Assembly (NCBI GenBank): GCA_013368445.1
Contig: JAACJO010000015.1
Location: 682,001-746,000, forward strand
From: Leucocoprinus leucothites
Taxonomy: Eukaryota; Basidiomycota; Agaricomycetes; Agaricales; Agaricaceae
Direction: 5' to 3'
Length of the DNA: 64,000 nucleotides
This document shows, piece by piece, positions 44,533-54,720 of the stretch (the stretch's first letter is position 1; every line of letters begins with the position of its first letter). A model generated the notes under the pieces. It worked only from the letters and a program-made list of their open reading frames with translations. It did no database searches and was not told where the DNA came from. The position numbers were made by a program, and so were the translations under genes.

Positions 44533-47500
44533 ATGGGTCATCCTGAAGAAGTCGATGTTATCATCTGTGGTGGTGGCCCCGCAGGTACTGTTATCCTCTG
44601 CTCTTTCAATCACTGTAATCGCTTATCCGTTGTTGTCTGTCTACAGGAAGTGTGGTCGCAGGCCGTCTCGCATACGCTGATCCCAACTTGAAGGTCATGC
44701 TTATCGAGGGTATGTTTTGAGCTCAATTCTTACACAAAGGAGCCATTTATAATGCAAGTATAGGTGGAGCAAACAACCGCGACGACCCTTGGGTCTACCG
44801 ACCTGGTATCTTTGTCAGGAACATGCAAAAAGATGGAATGTAAGTCTCGGTTTGTTGGACACACAGCTCCTGTGGGGAATTTATTGAATTTAATTTTCAC
44901 AGTAACGACAAGGCTACATTCTACACTGACACTGAGAAATCGCCCCACCTGCGTGGAAGGCGTTCGATTGTCCCGTAAGCACTTTATGGTTCTGTAGTCG
45001 AATGCAATTAACCTGGTCCTTATCAGATGTGCGAATATTCTCGGAGGTGGAAGCAGGTAGGCGATGGCATCGCGATTCTGTCGTCTAACGTACTAAGACG
45101 TCATTCTTCAGCATTAATTTCCAGATGTACACTCGCGTAAGTGGCTCACCTTTCACTGGCCTCGATTGAAGACGTTGAAATGCATCTGATTCTATAAAGG
45201 CATCTGCGTCTGACTGGGGTACTTAATGTTCAGCCCGTCTTCCTAACTGATACTCACTACTTGAATCTCAGATGACTTCAATCAACCCGGCTGGACGGCA
45301 AAGGGTTTGTCTTTTGCCAAACTATCACATTTCTAGCGCTGACAGCTCTCCTCGCACAGACTTGCTCCCCCTCATGAAGCGTGTAAGACCCTCGGCTTAA
45401 AATTATTTGAGCAAATTTGACTAAACCCCGGTGTAGCTCGAGAACTATCAGAAGCCAACGAACAATGATACCCACGGCTACGATGGCCCCATTGCTATCT
45501 CCAACGGTGGAACCATCACTCCTCTGGCTCAAGATTTCTTGCGTGCTTCTGATTCTCTCGGCATCCCCTTCAGCGGTATGTCTCCCGTACAAGAAAGAGA
45601 CCCTCTGGTTCTTATTCGGGCACTTTTCCTTAGATGATATCCAGGACCTTAAGAGCTCTCATGCTTCTGAAATTTGGGCCAAATATATCAACCGACACAC
45701 TGGTCGTCGCTCCGACGCTGCAACAGCTTACGTCCACAGCGTGATGGATGTTCAATCCAACTTGTACCTTCGCACCAACGCCCGTGTAAACCGTGTTATT
45801 TTCGAAGGTAACAAAGCTGTAGGCGTAGCATACGTTCCTGCTCGTAACCGCGGTGATGGTGGAAAATTGATCGAAACCATCGTTAGAGCCAGGAAGTGTG
45901 TTGTCTTGAGTTCCGGTACTTTGGGAACTCCACAGATTCTCGAGAGGAGTGGTGTTGGGAATAAAGAGTTGTTGAAGAAATTGGATATCAAGGTCGTTAG
46001 CGATTTACCCGGAGTTGGTGAAGAATATCAAGATCATTACACCACGCTTTCTAGTGAGTGCATCTGTGTCTTTCTTAGCCATTGCGAGTACTGATTACTG
46101 ACGGCTATCGTCTGAATCATAGTCTTCCGCGTGTCCAATGAGTCCACCACAGCTGATGACTTCCTTCGTGGAGTTCCCGAAGTCCGACGTGAGGTCCGTT
46201 AAGCCTTCACCCTCGATATACTCTCCCACTAACTTCGTTTGGTATTACAGCTCTTCCATGAATGGGAAGTCTCGCCCGAGAAAGCCCGTCTCTCCTCCAA
46301 CTTCATCGACGCTGGATTCAAGATACGCCCCACGGAAGCAGAGCTCAAAGAGATGGGACCAGAATTCAACGCATTCTACGACAAGTATTTCAGGAATAAG
46401 CCCGACAAGCCCGTCATGTTCGGTTCCATCGTCTCAGGTGCTTATGCGGATCACGCCTTGCTGCCTCCTGGCAAGTACATCACCATGTGCGTCCTCTACA
46501 TCCTCCTTTTTCACTCGATTTTCGCTGATTGTGGGCATCGTTGTTGACGCTGGCTTGTGTGTGATATTTTCGGCTCCTTGTTCGGCTCCATGTTTTGTCG
46601 ACCTTTTCGTGACGTTGGTGGCGCTCTCATGATGGTGGCGTTTACGATGTGTGGTGTGGCGGTGGCGATGACATGGCGGATGATTGTATTTGTATTGCGC
46701 CGTGGGCGGGGTTTGCTATTTCGCTTACCAACTTTGGGCAATGTGTTGTGGATGATCTGTTTGGATGTTGACATTGAACAGGTTCCAGTACTTGGAATAC
46801 CCAGCTAGCCGTGGCAAGATCCACATCACATCTCAAAACCCCTACAAGGAGCCGTTCTTTGATTCGGGCTTCATGAACAACAAAGCCGATTTTGCTCCTA
46901 TCAGGTGGAGTTACAAGGTTACCCGTGAGGTCGCCAGGCGCATGGATGGTATGTATTACCTGCTATTTCTCCCATTAATTTTGCTAATACATGTTTCCCA
47001 AAGCCTTCCGCGGTGAATTGACTTCGCACCATCCGCGCTTCCACCCTGATTCTCCCGCCGCTTGCCATGATATTGACCTCAAGACTGCTCAAGGTATTCT
47101 TCCCGAAGGCTTCACTGTGGGCTTGCACATGGGCACTTGGCACACACCTGGGAAGGAGTATGATGCACAGAAACTCCATGATAGTGTGAAATACTCTGCT
47201 GAGGACGACAAGGCCATTGACGACTGGATTGCCGGTGAGTATGACTGAGTAAGGAAGTGTGATGATGCAGGCTGATGTAGGCGACTAGATCATGTTGAGA
47301 CTACATGGCACAGTCTCGGTACTTGCGGTACGTTTTCCCCAGTTTGGCGTCCACCGGGCCCGAAATTCATGTATTTTTGTGTCCAGCTATGAAGCCAAGG
47401 GAGCAAGGTGGTGTTGTTGATGCCCGTCTCAATGTCTACGGCACTCAGAACTTGAAGTGCGTTGACTTGAGTATCTGCCCTGTACGTCGACAACTTTCTG

Positions 47501-47759
47501 TTTTACAATCATCCGACCTGACCACCGGTGACAGGATAACTTGGGCACCAATACCTATTCCTCTGCTCTCCTCGTCGGAGAGAAGGGTGCACAGCTCTTG
47601 GCTGAGGACCTCGGTACGCGAAGCTAGATGCCATTATTATTCTCGGAGCAGTCAACTGATCCATTTCTGTATCCAGGTCTGAAGCTCAGGCTCCCTCATG
47701 CCCCGGTACCTCACGCTCCCGTTCCCAAGGGCGTTCCTGCTACCCAGATGGTTCGCTAA
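44533..47759 (+). CDS. AOX: Alcohol (methanol) oxidase, GMC family
   Basis: Nineteen exons: 44533-44584, 44647-44709, 44764-44839, 44903-44974, 45027-45056, 45112-45136, 45200-45218, 45272-45304, 45360-45382, 45437-45575, 45634-46053, 46123-46193, 46251-46486, 46782-46948, 47004-47234, 47289-47327, 47387-47481, 47535-47613, 47677-47759 (650 residues, the normal length). The enzyme oxidises methanol and short alcohols with O2 to aldehyde and H2O2, using FAD. In wood-rot fungi it is linked to lignin demethylation and H2O2 supply. The FAD motif 'CGGGPAGSVVAGRL' is at the N-terminus. 'GGGSSINFQMYTRASASDWD' and 'SSGTLGTPQILERSGVG' are GMC signatures; 'HSLGTCAMKP' carries the catalytic His region. 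The C-terminus 'ATQMVR' lacks a classical SKL-type peroxisomal signal. One intron (46487-46781, 295 nt) is far longer than the rest. Confidence 0.95.
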
Positions 47760-48047
47760 GCGCATGGGGACCATGATATCGCTGAGCCAGGTGCACTAGT
47801 CGGGTGTACCACCAGCACGAAAGACGCTGAGTTTCTTTGTACTATATCCGGCACACGCCTCGTTTGTTATCTATGCTGTATGTACCTTCTGTGGACTGTG
47901 ATTATCTTCGTTGTATCTTGTAGGATAGGTTCTGAATTGAGTTGTATGTCATCCATATTTGAATAATTATTGGATGTTTTACACATCGGTGCGATCAGCG
48001 AAAGTCGTCAACGTATATTTAAGCGAATGATATCGACGCAAGGTGGA
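47760..48047. other. Convergent intergenic region
   Basis: It separates the 3' ends of alcohol oxidase and cyclophilin H. It has no gene; both polyadenylation regions must lie here. Confidence 0.6.
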
Positions 48048-49095
48048 CTACATCTCACCACACTCTGCGCAAATAGAATCAACAGATAGGACAAGAATAG
48101 AAAGGCGGGATACTCACCTGTAATCTTCACCACAAGCTTAGGCCGATTATTTGGACCTGTAGGTACGTTCTCAATCTTCCTCAAAGTCAACATCCCATCT
48201 ATGACCCTTCCAAACACCACATGTTTGCCATCCAGGAAATCGCATTTTGCAGTCGTAACAAAAAACTATGGCAATTCATGGCTTAAGTGGGTGGGAAGGG
48301 CAGAACAGAATACCCAAGCTCACCTGGCACCCGTTTGTGTTCGCTCCTGAATTGGCCTAGTTTTGAAAAGAAATGGAGCATCATGATAGGCTGTACCAGT
48401 TCTTTTACTCACCATAGACAAAAGTCCGGGGCCAGTGTGCTTCTCTACGAAGTTCTCATCCTGGAAAAAGAAGTAATTGGTTTACGAGAGCTCCGAGCAG
48501 ATGACATTCAAAACCGACACACCGGAAACTTTTCCCCGTATATCGAAAAAGATCCTGTTCCATCGCCTTTCAGGAAGTCTCCGCCTTGGCCCCAAAGAGT
48601 TGCATAAGTCGACAATCCAGTTTAAGATGATAACGCCTAATAGGCACCTTGGCACATGAAGTTGGGGACACTAGTGATAGAGTTCGTTTATGAGCTTCGT
48701 GAACGCCGAAAGGACGAGCGAATTCGTACACTCTGTGGAGAATATAGATCAGATTATTGCTCCTCACTTTTCACTGGTGACTAATACCTATGGAATGTTG
48801 CATTTTTGTAACCTTGTGGCCGCGAGTTGACTCTTTATGGGCCGTCATGAGAACAGTTCTCACACCAAAGGTCGATACGTACGTACCTGTACTCTCCTGT
48901 GCAGAGTTGGCGGAAGTTTTCAGCGGTCCTAGGATAACGTATTAAGGCCAGTCCCGAGGCAAGGTTGGGGAAATGGACGCACTTGGGTACGACGTCACTG
49001 AACAATTCGAATTTCATTCTGCCCGCTGGGGTTTCACCAATTTGTATGTCCATGAAAACAATGGGTCGTTGTGAGCTTGTCGAGTTGCTTGACAT
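48048..49095 (-). CDS. CYPH: Cyclophilin H (spliceosomal peptidyl-prolyl isomerase)
   Basis: Minus-strand exons: 49095-48983, 48928-48887, 48832-48788, 48732-48730 (3 nt), 48670-48648, 48584-48523, 48460-48413, 48356-48324, 48265-48118, 48064-48048. The 177 residues equal the length of human PPIH. It is a peptidyl-prolyl cis-trans isomerase that in animals binds the U4/U6.U5 snRNP protein Prp4. Motifs: '[20 protein letters not shown]', '[14 protein letters not shown]', '[20 protein letters not shown]', '[20 protein letters not shown]' and '[14 protein letters not shown]', ending 'ITECGEM' as in the CypH group. The catalytic Arg (CypA Arg55) and adjoining Val appear only if the 3-nt exon is used. 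With one 117-nt intron instead, the protein would read 'FHSVPNF' and lose that Arg. Ten exons in about 1 kb is very dense. Confidence 0.92.
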
Positions 49096-50691
49096 TGGGC
49101 TTGGGAGCTTGTGATGGTTTACACATCGAGCAGCAAAGGCGTCTCATGGCGGTTATACGATCACCGGAAAATGCCGAAATCGGCAAACAAATCATCAAAT
49201 CATTGAGAACCAGAAATGAATCGCTAAGAGATTGTGTTCAGTCGAAGAATTCAAAAATTGTTTTCAGTAAGACTCGTCTTCTAGAGTGCTCTGTAGGGGG
49301 ACTGTTATACCCACCATAGTGACTGATAAGCATCGTATCATCGCTGTCAGCGACAATTTATAGTATCATTTGTCAACTAGTCCGCCCTACCCGAACAAAT
49401 AGATCTGCCAAGCTCTTTCCTTCAACTTTTCTAGCTATACTAGATAAAGGCATGGTGCTGGTTTTGAGTGGAGCTGCCCGCTGTTTTAGATATCTGACAT
49501 AGTCTAAAAACCCGAGTGCAACCCCATCAGAAAACAAACTCTGGGGCGGCGGAAGCGATGTGCAGTCTGCAAAAAGCGTGCTACCGCGAAATTGGGAGGG
49601 ACTGTACGGTAGTGCCCGAACATCTACAGGTATTCATGGACCAAGGTTTCTTCAAGCCAATGAGATTCCCAGGGCAAATACACATGGCTTCTCCAATCCT
49701 GGATGTCTCGGTGCCAAACCACAAACGCTTCACAGATAGCGACTTGAGGGCAAGCCTTAAGTTGAAAATAAGAGTTTGATGAAAACCCAAATCAAGCCAA
49801 ATCATCGTATCTTGGGGGACTATAGTTTCAATCTTCGAACGGACAAAGAACACGACATCATGAAGATTGATTCTTCGAGAAGAAAGACAAGAAGTTATAT
49901 AAACGGCTTTCGAAGAGCAGCCATACACCTTCTACTAATATCAACGCCTCGCGTGTGATGCCATGTACGATTCTTTCATCCCCACGTTTGACCACAGATT
50001 CGCTGACATGTCCATAACACGTTCCTATATTTGCGAACTTTGAATCGAATCTAAACTTTATTCACTTCTTGCATTTACTTAATCTTATATGGCGCACCAC
50101 AGAGTCACTGATAGTCCACTATGTGAAAGTCATTTTATTTTGCCTACGATCGAAGTCTCCCTCCACGGGCATACTGTCAGACGTAGTCACGGGTCATTTC
50201 CCGGTAAGTTACCATTCCTTTGTAACTCTGGCTCTGTTAAATGGTCAACAGTTCCTTATGGCACCATGTTAAACTAGTCTTCTTGGGGATACCTCTGAGT
50301 ATATGAGAGCTACTCAGTCATATTTTCCCCTAGAAACATTCTCTGTCATTACTATTGTCGCTGCAATGCACTTATTATTGCCGTTGTGCTCCCTTTACAA
50401 GGCGGAGATGGGATAAGTGACTTTAAGGGAATCGGATTTTTTCGCCTGTGATCCTGTGCACGACATCTTTGGTGCACGTAAGTAGTACTGCTTCTATCCT
50501 GACCGTATTAACGTCCAGCGTGGATCTGTACAACCATGATCTTTGAGGACATGCTTGATGGAAGATGGATGCGCAGACCGTAAAATTTCAAAACCTGATG
50601 CATCAATGTCGATGTTCTATAAAGTACATTAATACCGTGGCTATTAATATTATACAATCTACCAAGTAGCTCCACAAGAACAGCTAAAATT
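49096..50691. other. Intergenic
   Basis: I see no supportable gene. A short basic Cys-containing stretch ('RRKRCAVCKKR') around 49,540-49,575 has no further support. Confidence 0.45.
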
Positions 50692-51905
50692 TTACTGCCC
50701 AGCTGTTGCGTGTTGGACATTCGAGTGTGTTTTAGATATGGGCTCAGTTGCGTGTGGGGGCCGCGAGATGTTAACGACACCCGATGACATCCAGCTGAGC
50801 TCCGTTGATTGACTTCGGGCAAACCAAATATCAGATATTTTTGAAGCTTCTGATGCTTGGAGGCTAGAGTCGTAGTTTTTCATGTTCCGAAAGACACGGC
50901 AAGCCATTGATGCAGACAGAGTGGTAGAAGCGAGCGTGAGCATGGGTCGATACATCACTGGGACGGAAGGAGTGTACAGCATAACTCCTGAAGCAACTGT
51001 TATCCAGAAAACAATCCTAGTATTCAATCACGGTCAGTCCGCGGCAATATGCAGCATAGCGAATTCTTACATGTAATACTGTTGACCACCTTTCAGTAGC
51101 GCCCTGGAAACCAGGGGTAGATCTGCAGTAAAAAACGACGTCCAATTCGTGCGCTTTATTCCCGGCAGCGCTTGATCGGAGATAAGCTTGTAGGAGATCG
51201 TGAAGAAAACGAGGGTATCGAAAACAGCAGGTAGAAACTCGCCGACTGCCGTGTAGCTGTGGATTTGGTACATGATACAGTAGCCAGTTCCATCGATGTG
51301 ATCAGCATCGGTACCGATGATAACACAGACCGTCATGCCCGTGATCCCAAACCAAAGGAATGAGAAAAGCCAACGAATTATACGTTGTTGAGAATACACG
51401 GCGTGAAGGCGTCGAAGGAAGAGGAAAGAGGTGCAGCCCATCGCGAGCAAACAAGTAAGTCCCATAGCAATGTTCATGGCCATGCAGTTGGTAATTGGGT
51501 GAGCTGAAAGCAGCTTAGATCCAGGTGGAGTATGAGAGCTCATATAGACGAACTTTGAACCAGGACGAAGAGGAGAGCGTAGGTTATAGCGAACACTCTT
51601 TTTGGAGGAGTTGAGCACAGAGATTGTGAGTATAATAGTGAGTAGTTCACCTAGAAAAAATAAAACAGAGTGTGACGAGCCCAAATCCGCTGGTTACAAT
51701 TTTGACGTCGTTAGGGACATAGATTAGAACGTCCCATATCGAAGCCTGGCCCAGTCGTGAGCTCAATTGACAAGAGGGCGGAATACCACAGACGTACACC
51801 CAAGATGGTCATATAGATGTTTCTTGTTATCTCCAACTGAGTGGCAACATCTGGAGGAAGATGGTTGAGATAGGTGTCGGGATTAAGGAGTGGAGGGTAA
51901 GCCAT
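50692..51905 (-). CDS. DUF6533-type multi-span membrane protein
   Basis: Five exons on the minus strand: 51905-51798, 51745-51651, 51597-51554, 51503-51071, 51016-50692 (334 residues). The N-terminal part ('QLEITRNIYMTILG', 'WDVLIYVPNDVKI') matches the DUF6533-type opening of a very expanded basidiomycete membrane-protein family. Five or more hydrophobic segments follow: 'LVTLCFIFSRVFAITYALLF', 'MAMNIAMGLTCLLAMGCTSF', 'WLFSFLWFGITGMTVCVIIG', 'GEFLPAVFDTLVFFTISYKL', and one in the last exon. The small third exon (44 nt) is needed to complete a transmembrane helix. The C-terminal about 80 residues are hydrophilic. Function is unknown; receptor-like roles are only conjecture. An in-frame ATG at 51,944 is an alternative start. 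A frameshifted tandem copy lies at 52,904-54,112. Confidence 0.7.
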
Positions 51906-52490
51906 AGAGAAGGACCCGAGCGGCGCATGCTTTTTACATTCCACTGAGAAGCCTCCAAGAGAAATGTCACCGGAGCCGTTGACATGCTACTAGACTAGGT
52001 TGGGTTATTCTGGGCTCAGGTAAAATGCTCGAAGCTGAGTAACGTTGGTAACCGTGGCCCCTCGTGGTAAATAATTCATGATTTTCATTCCGTAGCGCAG
52101 ATCCTGTGACTTCAATGCCAGGTTTTCCCAGTACCGCAAGGGTTGCGCCTCGGTGTTGCCAATAGAATGTCGTAGCGCTTATGTTTGAAAGAGCGTGAGA
52201 CGAAGAAGAGGGACCATCATTCGTTGTCAACCCCAGCGTGGGATGGCTTGGCCACTAAGAGTACGATGTAGAGCGCTACAGTAACATCGATGATGCTAGT
52301 GTTAAAATCATATGGGTTGCCATATGTCACTCAGCAATAGGAAAATGGAGCTTAGGAGACCTCCAGGAACCTGAGCCAATCATTGTTTGCTTAGGTACCG
52401 AAGGGGTGCCATTTAGAGTATTGCAACTTAATCTCTTGATGGCTCGGGAATTCCCGTTGCTCCTTGATCTCCGACAACGACTGACCAAGT
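50692..52490. repeat. Tandem duplication, proximal unit
   Basis: It holds the intact DUF6533-type gene and upstream DNA. It aligns with 52,904-54,620 across coding, introns and at least 500 nt of 5' flank. The shared block 'gatggctcgggaattcccgt' near 52,438 and 54,578 marks its upstream end. Similarity is high, clearly higher than among the SSP units at the left end. Confidence 0.7.
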
Positions 52491-52539
52491 TGTACTTATC
52501 CTCGTTCGATCCACCCAGATCAACTGGAAAAATGGTCTC
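51906..52539. other. Upstream flank of DUF6533-type gene
   Basis: No gene is seen. It is duplicated at 54,113-54,620 with indels. Confidence 0.5.
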
Positions 52540-52776
52540 AAACAAAAAGATATAGACCAGGTTACAAAAAAGCGACGAGGCAACGATTCCGGGGAGGTCA
52601 TAGAGCCTGAGAGGGTGAATAATGAACCTGACGAGAGTGAAGGCGACCAGGATCTGAGGAACTTGCTGTTGCTACTGAGGACGAAGAGAAGAAGGCTGAG
52701 CATGAGCATGAGGAGAGAGGGGGTGCAGACAGTGCTGAAGACTGGATCGACGAACGTGAATCCACTTGATAGATGA
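52540..52776 (+). pseudogene. Acidic C-terminal gene fragment, unknown
   Basis: The plus strand reads 'TKKRRGNDSGEVIEPERVNN' and then an acidic run. After a one-base shift near 52,657 it continues as 'EELAVATEDEEKKAEHEHEE', ending in 'DWIDEREST' and a stop at about 52,770. The composition is strongly protein-like in both halves, and the break is a single base. I cannot identify the parent protein. It lies between the two DUF6533 units and is absent from the corresponding place beyond the second unit. Confidence 0.4.
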
Positions 52777-52903
52777 TAGACGTGTGGACTGTACAATTTT
52801 AAGACATGATGCTTCTAAGTCCGTATTCTATACATTATTTTTTCTTTGGCTACTAAGATTAAAGAATATACTGCATATATAGCTCTATAGGAACAACAAA
52901 CTT

Positions 52904-54112
52904 TTATCGTCCCTTTGCTGCATGTTGGACTTTCGAGCGTGCTGTAAATGTGAGCTCAGTTGCACGTGAGGGCCGCGAGATGATGACACCTGACGGCATC
53001 CAGCTGAGCTCCGTTGATTGACTTCTGGCGAACCAAAGGTTAGATACTTTTGAAGCTTCCGCAGCTTGTGCGCTGAAGTCATAATTACTCATGTTCCGGA
53101 AAACCCGGCAAGTCATTGATGCAGAGAGAGTCGTAGAAGCGAGCGTGAGCATGGGACGATATGTCGCTGGTACGGAAGGAGTGTACAGGATGACTCCTGA
53201 TGCAACCGTCATTAAGAAAACGATCCTAATATTCATTCACGGTCAATTCACGGCAATACTTAGCATAGTGAATTTTTACATGTAATACTGTTGACCGTCT
53301 CTTAGTAGAGCCCGGTAAGCCAGGGATAAACCTCCAGTAATAAACGACGTCCAGTTCGTACACTCCACTCCCGGTAGCGCTTGATCGGAAACAAGCTTGT
53401 AGGAGATTGTAAAGAAAACGAGGGTATCGAAAACAGCGGGTAGAAACCCGCCGATAGCCGTGTAACTGTGGATTTGTGGTTGATACAGTAGCCGGTTCCT
53501 TCGATGTGGTGAGCGTCGACGCCGATGATGATACAGACCGTCATGCCAGTGACCCCAAACCAAAGAAACGAGAAAAGCCAACGAATTATACGTTGTTGAG
53601 CATACACGGCGTGGAGGCGCCAAAGGAAGAGGTAAGAGGTGCAGCCCATTGCGAGCAAACAAGTGAGTCCCATAGCAATGTTCATGGCCACACAGTTGGT
53701 AATTGGACAAGCTAAAAGCACCTTAGGCTCAAGCGGAGTATGAGAGTTCATATAAACGAACTTTGAATCAGGACAGAGAGGAGGGCGTAGGCGATAGCGA
53801 ACAACCTTCTCAGACGAGTTGAGCACGGTGATTAAGGGTATAGAAGCCAGTGATTTACCTAGAAAATATGAAACAGAGGGCGGCAAACCCGAATCCGCTG
53901 GTTATAATTTTTATGTCATTGGGGATATAGAGTAGAGCGTCCCATACCAGAGCCTGGATCAATCATGAGCTCAATAGACAGGTAGACAAGATACACAGGC
54001 GTACACCAAAGATGGTCATATAGACATTTCTTGTTATTTCGAACTGAGTGGCGACATCTGGAGGAAGATGATTGAGATAGGTGTCAGGGTTTAGGAGCGT
54101 GGGGTATGTCAT
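52904..54112 (-). pseudogene. DUF6533-type membrane protein, frameshifted tandem copy
   Basis: This is the same gene as 50,692-51,905, with equivalent exons 54112-54005, 53953-53859, 53805-53762, 53711-about 53280 and 53236-52904. The splice positions are conserved. In exon 4 one base is missing near 53,486: the intact copy reads 'GTGYCIMYQIHSYTA' while this one reads 'GTGYCINHKSTV' and runs out of frame to a stop at 53,302. The original frame resumes as 'PQIHSYTAIGGFLPAVFDTL' and the last exon is open to the normal end, so the break is single and probably recent. No intron of acceptable length can bypass it. A shortened protein lacking the last membrane segments could still be made. Confidence 0.75.
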
Positions 54113-54620
54113 GGGGAAGGACCCAAGCAGAGGCGCTTTTACATTCCACCGAGAAGCCTCTATGAGAAATGTTATCTGAGCCGTTGGGTGCTACTAGGTT
54201 ATTCTGATGCTCGAAGTTGAGTAGCGTAGGTAACGACAAAGCGTGGGGGATAATTCATGATTTTCATTTTAAAGAGCAGATTCTGTGATTTCAATGCCAG
54301 GGTTTCCAAACAATACAACGGCCGCGCCTTAGAGTCGCCAATCGTATACCGTAGCACATATGTTTGAAAGAGCGTGAGACGAAGAAGAGAAGATCATCAT
54401 TCTGTTTGCCAACGGCGGGGTGGCTCGGATAAATAAAGTACCGCGTGGAGAGCTAACATAGACGTTACCTGTGTGGATGTCATATCAGTTGCCAGATGGC
54501 GTAGGAAAAGGGAGCTTGAGAGACGTTTGGAACCAGATTGCAATCATTAAGAGTCGTTGACATCAAAGCTCAATCTCTTGATGGCTCGGGAATTCCCGTC
54601 GCTCCTTGATCTCCGAGAGC
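52904..54620. repeat. Tandem duplication, distal unit
   Basis: A direct repeat of 50,692-52,490 carrying the frameshifted gene copy. The order and orientation are the same. About 400 nt of unrelated DNA, including the acidic fragment, separates the units. Confidence 0.7.
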
Positions 54621-54720
54621 TGACCTGGGGTAAGTTATCGCAGCGGGTGCACGGATGTGCCCAATTCCCAACCAAGTGTGTGGATAGCAAGCAGAGAAGC
54701 TAGAAGGGACATACTATCTG
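54113..54720. other. Upstream flank of the second DUF6533 copy
   Basis: The duplicated non-coding flank ends near 54,620, followed by about 100 nt of unassigned sequence before the RNI gene's 3' end. Confidence 0.5.

Noticed and set aside
49540..49580. 'RRKRCAVCKKR' resembling the start of a Zn2Cys6 finger
   Set aside because: Only two of the six cysteines are present and the frame ends soon after. Not enough for a call.
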